Positions 23,689-43,015 of a stretch of 64,000 nt of DNA are shown in pieces. Every line of letters begins with the position of its first letter. Within the stretch, counting starts at the first letter, position 1. This DNA is from Sorghum bicolor. Lineage: Eukaryota > Streptophyta > Magnoliopsida > Poales > Poaceae. The translations under genes and the position numbers were made by a program. The stretch covers positions 2,813,894-2,877,893 of the forward strand of contig NC_012873.2 in the NCBI RefSeq assembly GCF_000003195.3, read 5' to 3'. The notes beneath the pieces are model-generated. The model made no database searches, was not told where the DNA came from, and saw nothing but the letters and a program-made list of their open reading frames with translations.

Positions 23689-26600
23689 ATGAGGGGGCAA
23701 GCCAACGGAGTGGAGGACCGCCGGCCGCGGGGCGACGACCACGAGGCGGACGACGACGAGGAGGACAGCGAGGAGGAGGAGGAGGAGGAGGGCCGACACC
23801 GGGGTCAGGGTCAGGGTCAGGGCCAGGGACAGGGCCCGCCGCCGCAGCAGAGGCGGCACCAGCAGACACAGAGACCTTCCTCCGGCCCGCAGCAGCAGCA
23901 GCAGCAGCACCAGCCGCCGCCGCTCACCAGGAACGTCGGCTACGTCGGCAAGCACCGCCTCTCCGCCGCCATCGCCCGCCTCGACCAGGAGCTCCAGTCC
24001 CTCCAGGTACCTGCACGACTTGCTCCCCGCCCCGCCCCGCCCTCCTCTCTCTCTCACCTTTGCTCGATCAACAGCAACCGCGGCCGGTCGGCCTGCCCGG
24101 GCGACTCCTAGCTCGTCCGTAGAGTCAACCACCTGACACCCACCTGCTGCCGGAGCTGTGCGCGATCCAGATCTTGCCTGCGTGCTGCATACTACGTAGT
24201 ACCAAGCTGCACGATTCTAAGCATCGAGCATTCGAGCCCAGTGCCCCAACTGTGCCCTGCGCAGCGCGTGTTGCTGCACGACTAGTTATGCGCTTTACCT
24301 CTATGAAAGTAATAAACAAGCAAAGAGGGAATATCTTGATGTCTGTTGCTGGAGTGGAAAACTGGAAATGGAGGCCCAACACTTTATTACCTATATATAT
24401 ATGTAGTATGCAATAAGCTAATTGTGAAGATATACCATAAGATTGCCTTTCACAGCATAGGTGTGTATTTGCCATTTATAGCTCGATTTGCATGATAGAC
24501 AATCTTGAGCCGTCTGCAAGCTGAAATGCTTAAAAATTGTTCTTATTGATCCTCGCTGCACCAGAGTAACTCTATTGGAAAGGAAACATTTGAAAGAAAC
24601 TGACAGCCTTATTACTCGCCATTCGCACCTATCTCCTGTTACTCTGTCACTCCATCTAAACAAACACCGAGCCGTTTCTGGGTGGAGGATCATCTAGAAC
24701 TTGTTATTGAGGCTTCATTTTTTTGAAGTAACACTTTACAGGAGCTTATAACTAGTGGTTACGATTTCCCATTCCGTTCTTTGATTGCTGGCATCTACAA
24801 ATGGTGAACTCATTCTTTTGAGTATCTGCCTATCTGGTTATGTTCCAGGAGCAGACAGTTTCTTTGCAAAAGATGAGTAGAACACTAATCTAAAAACAAT
24901 TCTGTTCCTCTTTAATCAACTGAGTGTTTGTGTTTAAAAGGAATATTGATGATCGATACTTGTGCTGACTAATTGTGTTCCCCATTAGTGAATTTATCAC
25001 GTTCCAGTGTTTCAAAAATTCATCAAAAAAGTCATGTATGTAGTGCGTATAACCTACATGTCGAGAATCAAAAGGGGCAAGGAGTCAATCTGGTACTATC
25101 CGTCATGTGCTCATAGTACACGTGAAGTCAAATAAAAGCTGAAGAGGTGGTCAAGTCGGGGAAGTGGATCAATCTGGTGGCTTTGGATCTTTCTGGAGTC
25201 TAGAGAGTTTTTCCTTGTAGCTGGTTTTAGGGCTGTGCTTCTGGCTCTTATTTCTGGTACGAGTTGAGAGTGGTGTCTTTTGGTGCTACACTTGTTTGGA
25301 CATTGTAAACGTTGATGCTCTTCGGCTTTGCTAAAGCTGTGGTTAATCCCTTAGGCTCTAAAAACTAGTAACACTTACGTTTTTTATGAATCTCAACATC
25401 AAAGATGAATTTGAGATTGATTTTTTGCAGGCTCATTTAACTTTTTGTGTGCTACATACATACATGATTTTAGTGATGTTTTTTTTTTAAGTTTTGCAAC
25501 GCGTTGGGTCAACTTTATTTTGGCTAAAGATGGGCTCCCTGAACCCAGAGACTAACGGATTATAGACAAAACTAGTACAGATTTTGTGAAACAAGGAAAC
25601 TAGAAGAAAGGATTGTAATTTCTTAGCTATCTTGTCAGCAATTATACATCGTACACTTTTGTTATTCGAGCACTGATGATGGTAAATTGGTAACGTGACT
25701 TGTTTAGAGGGCTGCATGGTGTTTGTTTTAGGCCTCATGTAATCGGATCACGCCGTTATTGAATATGGCCGTTCACAAAAGTGGCCTCATGTAATCGGAT
25801 CACGCCGTTATTGAATATGGCCGTTCACAAAAGTGACAATGCTCCCACCATGACACTATCCAATACTGAGTATTGTCTCCGCTAGCCTGGACACTCTCAG
25901 GCCTTGTAGTTTGCTCACGCTATCATCGGGTCAAGTGAATGAAGGAAGCACGAAACAACAAGTTGCATGTAAAAAGTGACTCTGCTTTGCTGTCTAGTAG
26001 CTTCTGTGTTGACGTTACCGAAGCTAACCAAAGAAACCAAGTAATTACGTTAGCGCTGTTTATCCAACCCCTTTGTGTTGACGTTTCCTTATCCCAACCA
26101 AACACTACTTACATGTAGAACTAGAGCTGTGAAACTGAAATCTCACAGGACTGGCCTGTGCTTTTTGGCACTTGTTTCTCAGCGAAAATTACATAATTAC
26201 ATTGAATATTTCTGTGACTTGATACAGATGTGAGTACACAAAATTGCAGTGATTTGACTTACGTTTGTGTTGCCCTTTCAGTCTTTTACAAAGACCAAAA
26301 AACTTGAATTCATAACATCCATTGAAAATATTTTAAAAAGGGTTTAGAGTCACAGAACTTGCTCTTTTGTTCTGTGTATGTCCAAAACCCTGTGTCTACA
26401 GACAGGCTCGTTTGGAAGGTTAGGCAACCTGTATGGCTGTATCCTTCAGAATGTAGGATAGAGTGGAAATCAGAACTTGTACCCCGCAAAAAAAAGAAAA
26501 AAAAAGAGAGGAAATCAGAACTTGTGACTAGTACCTAAATCCTATAGAGTGCCTGTGGAATGATCTATTTGTATGACTGCTCTGGACCAACAATTCATTC

Positions 26601-27099
26601 ATATTTGGGGTCAAAGTTTTACCTCTTTTTTTCTTTTTGTGAAGGCAAAGTTTTGCCGACTTCAATAGATAGCATGGTAATACAATATCAACTCTCAGTG
26701 TGTGTATATTCATGCAGGAAGAACTGGACGAGCTTGAAACCATGGAATCTGCATCCGCGGCATGCCAGGAGTAAGCAGATTTGAGTGTAGCATTGTGTTT
26801 TCCACATCATCATTTGCTGTTTCTTCTCGTTGTTGATATATTCCTTGTGAACAAAACAGAGTGATCACGAGTACACAAGGGAAACCTGACCCTCTTCTTC
26901 CTATGTAAGTGCTGCTGCTACACCTCCTTATTTTCAACTACCACTACCATACCCTGCAAAATCCTTACAGAACCAGTGGTCTCTCAATCTTATTTACAGT
27001 ACCAGTGGTCCAGAGAACTCTTCATGGGACAGATGGTTTCAGCGGGTCCGCTCCCGCAGCAACAAATGGTGGGCATCAAAAGGCTCTGACTTCTCGTAG
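23689..27099 (+). CDS. RGG2: heterotrimeric G-protein gamma subunit, RGG2-like (type B)
   Basis: The gamma subunit pairs with G-beta at the plasma membrane. Exons: 23689-24006, 26718-26770, 26860-26904, 27000-27099; 171 aa, phases agree. The N-terminus is acidic (DDDEEDSEEEEEEE) and is followed by a GQ repeat and a Gln-rich run. The coiled-coil gamma core is NVGYVGKHRLSAAIARLDQELQ plus EELDELETMES, followed by the plant DPLL motif (KPDPLLP) and GPENSSWDRWFQ. The C-terminus ends GSDFS with no Cys-containing CaaX box. This matches type B plant gammas (rice RGG2) rather than the prenylated RGG1. The start at 23689 is the first ATG of the open frame after the GC-rich leader. The N-terminal extension before the core is longer than I would expect. 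Confidence 0.93.
24007..26717 (+). other. G-gamma intron 1
   Basis: A 2.7-kb intron splits the coiled coil (LQSLQ|EELDEL). It is AT-rich, with no further exon recognised. It carries a perfect 52-bp tandem duplication at 25731-25834. No transposon with clear ends was identified. Confidence 0.75.
25731..25834. repeat. perfect 52-bp tandem duplication
   Basis: The 52-nt unit beginning GGCCTCATGTAATCGGATCA occurs at 25731-25782 and again at 25783-25834 with no mismatch, so the duplication is recent. Confidence 0.95.
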
Positions 27100-28236
27100 C
27101 TTCTGCAAAGCTGAGATCATCCTCATCAGTGTGTGCAGATTAAATTGAAACCTGTTGAAATGTATCATCCATTGGTGTCCTGGGAAACAGAATAGGTGGT
27201 GTGACTGCGGTGTGGCACTCAAACACCTCTGATAGTTTTTGGAGAGAATCATCGTGTATGTAGTAATCCCTAACAAGGCTGAACATCGATGTATCCAAAT
27301 CAGGCCTGATTGTTGCTCGCGAGATAGTCTTGAGATCATTTTCCTACAGATTCTGACTCACTAGGTCGGATTTCTGATGGTCATGTAATCTTGCTGTTCT
27401 TTTTCCCCCCTCCTGCAAACGTGAAGATCCACATTGTCTTTGGAAAGTTTCAGAAAAGAGAATCAGATTGAACATTGTGCTGTGCTGCTTGTGAGCGCTG
27501 TTCATTGAACCACAGGTTTTAAAAAGTCCGAGGCATCTCTCCGTGATCCTCCAAAATTACTATTGCATCGTGTTTCTGCATCGACACATCATCTGTACCA
27601 ATATTGTGTTTTGAGACCCTTTAGGATACCATATCTTGTAATATATTCCACTCCTGTTTTTTTTAAGGAGGCACTTACTGAGGCATAATGCAGGTCTTCC
27701 GAAATCGTGGAAACACAAGTTAAACTTGCTAAACCTGTACACAGCCAAGGACAGCTGGATGCAAGAGAAGTTAAGTTCATATCACAGTCCAACATCAACA
27801 TACAACATTACATTAGCCATCGGAAGGTGACGGTGATTTTAATTCTAACTTTACCGTCAATCGTCATACACCAAACAGTTGCTTGATGGTACACGCGGCA
27901 CATGTTTAGTGCGTGCGCAAAAGATAACGGCCACGCAGTACTCGCGTCGAAGAGATGTTACGAGTAACAGGTTGCCGACACTGCAACTACCGCGATGCTG
28001 TCCACAGAAGCAAGTGGAACTCTTGCTCCTCCTCTCGTATATCTTGACGCGTGCTACACACCTACACTACACTACCAGCTGGGCGTACATTCGACGCCAC
28101 AGTTCCAATGTACATCTGCATCACAAAAACCGTTCACACCCCACTGCCTCGCTGCATGTGCTCGACGACCTATCCCTAGACGACCACATACATATGTGCA
28201 AGCCTACATTCCTATTCCCTACTGGTACAGTGTACT
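27100..28236. other. convergent 3' UTRs of G-gamma (+) and RecQ (-)
   Basis: The region lies between two stop codons facing each other and has no credible independent gene. The G-gamma 3' UTR probably runs through at least 27450. The RecQ 3' UTR would occupy roughly the last 300-400 bp. A tail-to-tail overlap of the two transcripts is possible but not shown. Confidence 0.5.
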
Positions 28237-36990
<8,754 letters not shown>

Positions 36991-37560
36991 TGGTGTTCAT
37001 AAGAGCTCAGGACCTGATCCACACACGTCCACGCCCGATAATTTTTGCAAAATAAATAAATAAATAAATAAATAATAAAGTCGGAGTTGGTAGTAGGCGT
37101 GATACACGTGTAAATTCAGTAATCAGATGAGATCCGAATGCAAATAGCCAAACAGCATACCGCATACGCTAGGGTTTGGGTGCTCGGTTTCGCGCAGCAG
37201 GAAGGGAAGAGAAGGGGTGGGCATACCTGGTGGGGCGCTCGTCGCCGGAGAAGGTCCCGTCGAAGGCCTGGGCGCCCGGCGTAGAGCGGCGGCGGCGCGC
37301 TGCTCGCCCAGTCGTCGTTGTCGTCGTCGCCGCGCTCGGGGATGCGGAAAAGCAGAGGTGAAAGCAGAGAGAGATCCCCGAGCTGTTGTCGACGCAGCTG
37401 GTTGCTAATGCGGCGGCGGCGGCGGGGGAGGAGTGGGCGGAGGCGGCGGTGGGATTCGGCGGAAATGGCTGCGGCCGGAGAAGAAAACAGAAGGGGCAGG
37501 GCGGGGCGGGGCGCGGAATGCGAAATCGAAAACCTCACTCACCGGCTCACCGTGTGTTGT
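36991..37560 (-). promoter_or_regulatory. probable RecQ 5' UTR and promoter
   Basis: The sequence upstream of the helicase start is GC-rich from about 37170 to 37500, as expected for a grass 5' UTR. A strong donor on the minus strand (CACCAG|GTATGC near 37227) and an acceptor (GGATCAG near 37007) suggest a 5' UTR intron. An (AAAT)n microsatellite at about 37049-37075 would lie inside it. The open frame starting near 37538 does not continue in frame into the helicase. Confidence 0.45.
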
Positions 37561-37717
37561 GGAGGGAAAGTGCCAAAGAGGGAAACCAATCGGGCCGCCT
37601 GTTTTAATCGGATCTCTCTGATTAGCGCTGGTGGCCGTCGGATGGAAGCCGAGATTCGCACCATCCTCGGGGTCGCCAACGGATAGAATAGACATGCCAA
37701 CTTTTCCCTTTTTAAGG

Positions 37718-38130
37718 TCCTGTTTAGTTTCCAAAAAATTTTACAAAAATTTTTAAATTTCTCATCAAATCGAATCTTTAGACACATGCATGAAGTATTA
37801 AATATAGACGAAAATAAAAACTAATTGCATAGTTTAGTCGTAATTGACGAGACGAATCTTTTGAACCTAGTTAGTCCATAATTGGACAATCTATGTTTTA
37901 AATAGCGAGCTAAGGCCATGGTATTTAGCGTTTTATAAACCGTAATTAGTGTATTTTAGTGGTAAAATTGTGCATGAACGCAAATAGCGGCATAATTTTT
38001 TTCAAGCTATTTTGGGCTATAGCGGCAAAAATAGCGGGCTATTTTTTTTCCATGTAAACAATATTTATCAAATGCAAATGAAAATGCTGCCGTGTCGATT
38101 TCTTAAAATTTTTTAGAACTAAACAAGGGC
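37718..38130. mobile_element. GGCC-family MITE carrying a nested insertion
   Basis: The outer ends are GGTCCTGTTTAGTTTCC and AACTAAACAAGGGCC. The family sequence runs normally to ATTGGACAAT (37889) and resumes at ACAATATTTATCAAATG (about 38057), so 37890-38056 is foreign. Confidence 0.7.
37890..38056. mobile_element. nested AAATAGCG-type MITE
   Basis: The inner ends AAATAGCGAGCT and AGCGGGCTATTT form imperfect inverted repeats rich in TAGCGG motifs. A 5-bp repeat ACAAT is found at both junctions. The superfamily is not assigned. Confidence 0.55.
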
Positions 38131-39171
38131 CAGTGATGAACAGTGTGGTTTTAAAAAAATGGTGAACAGTGGGCAGTGCCCTGTGGTGTGGCAAACTGGC
38201 GCACGTGCGTCGCGGTGCGGTTTGGTCTGGCGAATGGGCCACGCTGTCAGTGTACGTATACTCCTGTCAAGGCCCAGGCAGAAACAGACACCGGCCATGC
38301 GGATGCGGTGGTACTGGGCCGGGGCCTAATAGAAATCTGGGGTCCATTTTTACTGAGACGCGTTTGGTTTCCAGTTTTTTTTTCTCCGCCGGGTGTTCAT
38401 TCCATTTTTGGTTAAACAGAAAGGTAACTAGATGTTACGAAGACGATATATAGAACTCACAAATAATTCTTAGATTACAAACAAAATCTCACATGCATAA
38501 ACAAACAGCAAGAAAACTCAAGGAGGGAGACCCTCCACCTCACTACCCAACCGACCGAGTCTAATATATAATACAACACATTGGTAGACTGGTAGTCACT
38601 AGTGTAGTGAAACCGAAGAGTCAACAAAGCAAGCTCGACTTCGACGGCAAAGTATCTACCAAGAATGCAAATACGACAACAGCGGCAAAACATTCGCTAG
38701 AGACAACTACCATCAAAACAACAAAACGTTCGAGGGGGAGGAGGGGCATCACGCTCACATCAGCAAAGTATAGGGCAGACCGAAGCGATCGCCGGTATCT
38801 CATCTAGCCTCACCTTGTCCTGCTGACAGAAATAATGAAAAGTTTGCCCAAACAGGTAGCTCAGGCCTTGTTTAGTTTCTAAAAATTTTCAATATTTTCG
38901 TCATATCGAATATTTAGATATACGCAGAGCACTAAATATAGATAAAACATCAGTATTTGGTGGCCAAATCAACAACGATGGTAGCTCTGCAGAGGTTCAG
39001 AGAAGCCTGCCGAGGATACATTAGCTTTACCTGACACGAATTAGAAGCACTCATTCCCACCCGCGTTGCAGGATTGAAGTCAAGTTGATGTTTTTTGCAA
39101 TAAAAGTAAATGCGGCTTTTTAGAAGAGAGGACAAAGTGACGACACTTATGAGAAAGTAAAGCATTATAGC

Positions 39172-39283
39172 TTGTTCGCTTGAGCTTATCAATTTAATCA
39201 GCCAGTTATTCAACAGTGTTTTTTTTTCTCATAACAAATCAGTCAACAATATTTTCTACCACGGCTTATCAACCAAACAAACA
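39172..39283. mobile_element. short hairpin element, copy 1
   Basis: An imperfect palindrome starts GCTTGTTCGCTTGAGCTTATC and ends GGCTTATCAACCAAACAAAC. Related copies lie at 40780-40885 and 52372-52476. Confidence 0.55.
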
Positions 39284-39662
39284 ATGTTGCCTACATATAA
39301 CACAACTTTTAGCTGCCTTAGAAAACTTTAGCTGCTTAAATCTTTGTTGCCTACGTGTAACACAACTTTTAGCTAAGATCATTACTCTTGTTAGCCTGCA
39401 TAGGGGCTGCCCTAACAAACCCAGACAGTTGTGCTAAGGCCTTCTACAACACACCAGGCTAGAGTGCTGCCCCAACATCCATATAAGCATCAAGTGGTTA
39501 TGTCACATTCAACAACAGCCTCGCAGGGGCCAGAGATGCCTGCAGAGGCTACGGTGGTTCCGTCTGATAAAAGATGGAGGCACCTACTCAACATGCGTTG
39601 TAAAGAAGGAGCAACTTCAAGATGACGTCTGTTTGCTTAGGACCACATCTCGTATACAATTA

Positions 39663-39898
39663 AGGCCTTGTTTAGATGGGAAAACTTTTTGGATTTCGCT
39701 ACTGCAGCACTTTCGTTTGTTTGTGGCAAAAATTTTCCAATCATGGACTAACTAGGATCAAAAGCGATTTACAGGTAAACTATGCAATTAGTTTTTGTTT
39801 TCGTCTATATTTAATACTTCATGCATGTGTCGCAAGATTCGATGTGATGGAAAATCTTGAAAACTTTTTGATTTTTGAGGTGAACTAAACAAGGCCTA
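39663..39898. mobile_element. GGCC-family MITE, full-length, TAA flanks
   Basis: It starts GGCCTTGTTTAGATGGG and ends GAACTAAACAAGGCC. TAA is found directly outside each end, supporting a 3-bp target duplication of the PIF/Harbinger type. Confidence 0.75.
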
Positions 39899-40506
39899 AA
39901 ATATGGAATAGGCTATAGAGTATGGATCCTACAAGATTAGGATCTGTTGTGGCTTGCGTTGTAGCAATAACATCTTTGGTTGTAGCTTAGTCTAGATGGC
40001 ATATTACTTTTATGTGAGGCTAATACTCTTATTAGCTTGCGTTGGGGCTGCCCTAAAAAGGTGTGGCAGCCTTATGTTGGTGGTGGCATGTCATGACGGG
40101 CAAACAAACACACAGGAATGTTAACCAACACCTATGTGTTTTTTAGCATTTTAACACATGATTTTTTCTATGTCTATGACTTTGGGGCCCACACCTCATT
40201 CCTCTCTCACTCTCTTCCTCTTCCTCCCCTCCTTTCCTCCCAACGCCTGCCCTGCCCCTGACGCGCACCTCAGCTGCCATGCCCGCGCACCCCTGCTGCC
40301 ATGCCCACGCACTGGTGCACACCCATGCGTCGTCGCGCCCACGCCTCCCTCCCCAATGCGTCTCCCTCAGCGCAGCCCTCGACGGCGTCCATGATCGCAC
40401 CCTCGTGTCGGCCATGGCAGCGGCGGCACTGTCGGGTAGGCTTCTCCTTTCGATCTATGATATGTGATTGTACTTTGCTTAGAAAAAAATTGTGATTTGT
40501 CCTTCT

Positions 40507-40663
40507 ATAGGCTCAAAAGATTCGTCTCGTCAATTCTGACCAAACTGTACAATTAGTTTTTATTTTCATCTATATTTAATACTCCATGCATGCATCTAAA
40601 GATTCGATGTGACGGGGAATCTTAAAAAACTTTGCGTTTTTAGGTGGAAGTAAACAAGGCCTG
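40507..40663. mobile_element. GGCC-family MITE, truncated
   Basis: It retains the GATTCGTCTCGTCAATTCTGAC, TCTATATTTAATAC and GATTCGATGTGACGGGGAATC blocks and a right end AAACAAGGCC. The left third is missing. Confidence 0.6.
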
Positions 40664-40779
40664 TGTCGCGGAGTGCAAAAAACGCCGTGCGTGCTGGGCT
40701 GGGATGATCTGGAGTCGCTCTCGAGCTCGACCATGGCTAATTGGCTTGCGCCGGCATGAAAACTTATCAACCAAATTTG

Positions 40780-40885
40780 CTTGTTCGTTTAAGCTTATCA
40801 GCTCAATTTATTAATCATTAAGTGATATTTTTCTTTTATAACAATACTTTCTGTCATGGCTTATTAGTCAAAGGAACAACGACGC
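40780..40885. mobile_element. short hairpin element, copy 2
   Basis: It starts GCTTGTTCGTTTAAGCTTATCAG and ends GGCTTATTAGTCAAAGGAAC; same family as 39172-39283, more diverged. Confidence 0.5.
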
Positions 40886-41170
40886 GCCTATTGGACGTCT
40901 GTAAGATGCTGAGATGCTCCGGCTAGGCACACAAAGCTGGCAGAGCGGGGCGCTCGAGTAGGATAGAGTTGCATGATGATGAGATGCGCCCGGCTCCTGC
41001 GCTCTTGCCCACCAAGACCTACCATGTGCTACCATGTGTTACATTACATATACCATTCCCGATCATTCAATTTAACCTTGTCAGGATGACAAGAACGTGA
41101 GAAGCAATGCCAACTTGTTTAATTATATATCCGCATTTCCGAGATGTAGGAAAGCTGACTTGTGTATATT

Positions 41171-41414
41171 GGCCTTGTTTAGTTCCGAAAAGTGAAAACT
41201 TTTCGGAACTGTAGCACTTTCGTTTGTTTGTGACCAATATTATCTAATTATAGACTAACTAGGATCAAAAGATTCGTCTTGTGATTTACAGCTAAACTGT
41301 GTAATTAGTTTTTATTTTCGTCTATATTTAATGTTTAATGCATGTGCCACAAGATTCGATGTGACGGGGAATCTTGAAAACTTTTTGGTTTTTGGGGTGA
41401 ACTAAACAAGGCCA
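41171..41414. mobile_element. GGCC-family MITE, full-length
   Basis: The 244-bp element has near-perfect terminal repeats GGCCTTGTTTAGTTCC and GTGAACTAAACAAGGCC, flanked by ATT on both sides. It is the cleanest copy for defining family ends in this window. Confidence 0.8.
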
Positions 41415-42439
41415 TTGTATATGTACATGAGAAAGTTACGCCGTGACGAACGTTGAATCTGCGTATGATATAGCCGAGGCTGCGATCCAAAAGTTTCCAA
41501 ACACTCTCCTCCCAGGTCAAACGGCAAACACTTAGCTTGCTTGGATCCTAATAACCTGGCGCGAGCGCCGGCGGTGGCGCGGCTCCTGGCAGCTGGGCGC
41601 CTTCGTGCCTAGGCGGCTGACTGCCCTGGGCCCAGGGCCCGAGGGACGACACCGCGGCGGGCCGGCGGCAGCCAGGACCCGAGTCAGGGGAGGCCGGACG
41701 GGCTGAGCGGCGGCGCCCCGGCAGCCAGTACACCGGATTCAGTGATTCGGTGAGGATTCAGTCATTCAGTTTAAACACTAGATCACCGGCATCCCTAGCG
41801 TGAAAGAAGAGTACGTTGCTGCCCATTTGCATGTTCCATTGCTTTTTCAAGAGCTAGCAGGTCTAATGGAAAAAGAAATCACTAATAATGGTGAAAAGGG
41901 ATCCCTCACACTCATCTCCCTTTCCCTTCTTCTACCCTCAATCAATGTTTAGGAATTTCCACTTTTCCGCTTCTTCAGTCGGCTCACTTGTCTTCTTTTT
42001 CTTTTGCTTGGCTTCAGGGGTCTATGGTTTACCTTCTCGCCTTCTCTTGGTTCGTCCCATGGATCCTTGCATTTGATAATGAAACAATCAGAATTTGTTG
42101 AATTGAAATATGTGAATTCTCATTTCTTTACGTGGTTTTGGCAACTATCAATTATTTCTTTCCTCGGCTTCTTACACGGGCCCTAAATGATATCTAGTAG
42201 GCAACCTGGGAACTACATTAGCTTAGGGGATCGGGTAGCGAGTGCTCTCCTCGGCAAAGCACATGATTGAGATTGGAATTATTGTATTGTGAATAAAGGC
42301 ATGAAAGAAATTCTATAGTAGTTAGGTATTCAAAAAGATATAAAGATCTATGATTCAGTTGGCTTTTTATTTATAGTGTTATATTGCTATTAGCTAGTGA
42401 TTGTAGTAAACAAATTTTCCGATAAGGGATAATCGGAGG

Positions 42440-42790
42440 TAAGCCTCGACGCTTCATGGCTAGTTTTTAGTTTGATGAAGTTAGATGGCTTGAATATAGT
42501 GTGGAAGAAGATGGTCAAGATGCTGCGTTCTGTTTTATTTGCTATTTGTTCAAGCACAAAATTAATGCTGATGAAGATGCTTTTGCGAAAGAGGATTTAG
42601 AAATTGGCACATGAGAACGAAGATTACTAAAAATTGTTTGTTCTATGACTAGTTTTAACAATATGGCTCAAGAGAGAGACAGTTCCTAAAGCATCAACTG
42701 TTGAGAAGTTTGCTGCAGTGATTGATAAGGAGAAGGTTTTTTGCTTGGAAGGTGGGAATACCCAAGTTTAAAATTTTGGCTCCGACAGTG
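42440..42790 (+). pseudogene. hAT-type transposase/TTF zinc-finger relic
   Basis: One frame gives DEVRWLEYSVEEDG followed by DAAFCFICYLFKHK, the signature of the TTF-type zinc finger found in hAT-derived proteins and ZMYM1-like proteins. It ends at a TGA after about 45 further codons. A second piece (SVKASTVEKFAAVIDK-like) appears near 42690-42730 in another frame. It is a fragment, not a working gene. Confidence 0.55.
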
Positions 42791-43015
42791 TATAAATTTC
42801 AGCCTTGCCTCGACCTCGAGGTGACAGGCTCGCTCAAGCTTGGTTGGTTTACATCCATAGAATGAGTCTAACTACACAAGAACCATACTTAATTTAAGTA
42901 AATAAAGAAAAGTACAACTATTTTGTTGTTGGTTACCACAAAACTACAACTTTATAGTCAGCATATCAATCCTGGCTCTTGTTTGAATGGTACATTTACA
43001 GATACGTGATTACAA

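Larger units (their letters stand above)
37561..43015. other. RecQ-kinase spacer: MITEs, hairpin elements, zinc-finger relic
   Basis: No intact gene is visible in 5.4 kb. It contains five GGCC-family copies (37718-38130 with a nested element, 38872-38950 partial, 39663-39898, 40507-40663 partial, 41171-41414). It also has two copies of a hairpin element (39172-39283 and 40780-40885), a GC-rich patch at about 41560-41730, and a hAT-type zinc-finger relic at 42440-42790. The phrase TTGTTGCCTAC.T.TAACACAACTTTTAGCT is duplicated near 39283 and 39344. Confidence 0.7.

Noticed and set aside
23126..24132. Large minus-strand open frames opposite the G-gamma first exon
   Set aside because: Low-complexity shadows of GC-rich repeats; no domain, and the plus strand encodes the conserved gamma core.
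37116..37538. Arg-rich 140-codon minus-strand frame as an N-terminal extension of RecQ
   Set aside because: Splicing at the strong CACCAG|GTATGC donor does not bring it into frame with the helicase start; more likely 5' UTR.
40158..40495. Overlapping Pro/Arg-rich open frames near 40.2-40.5 kb
   Set aside because: Short, compositionally driven, no family resemblance, no splice support.
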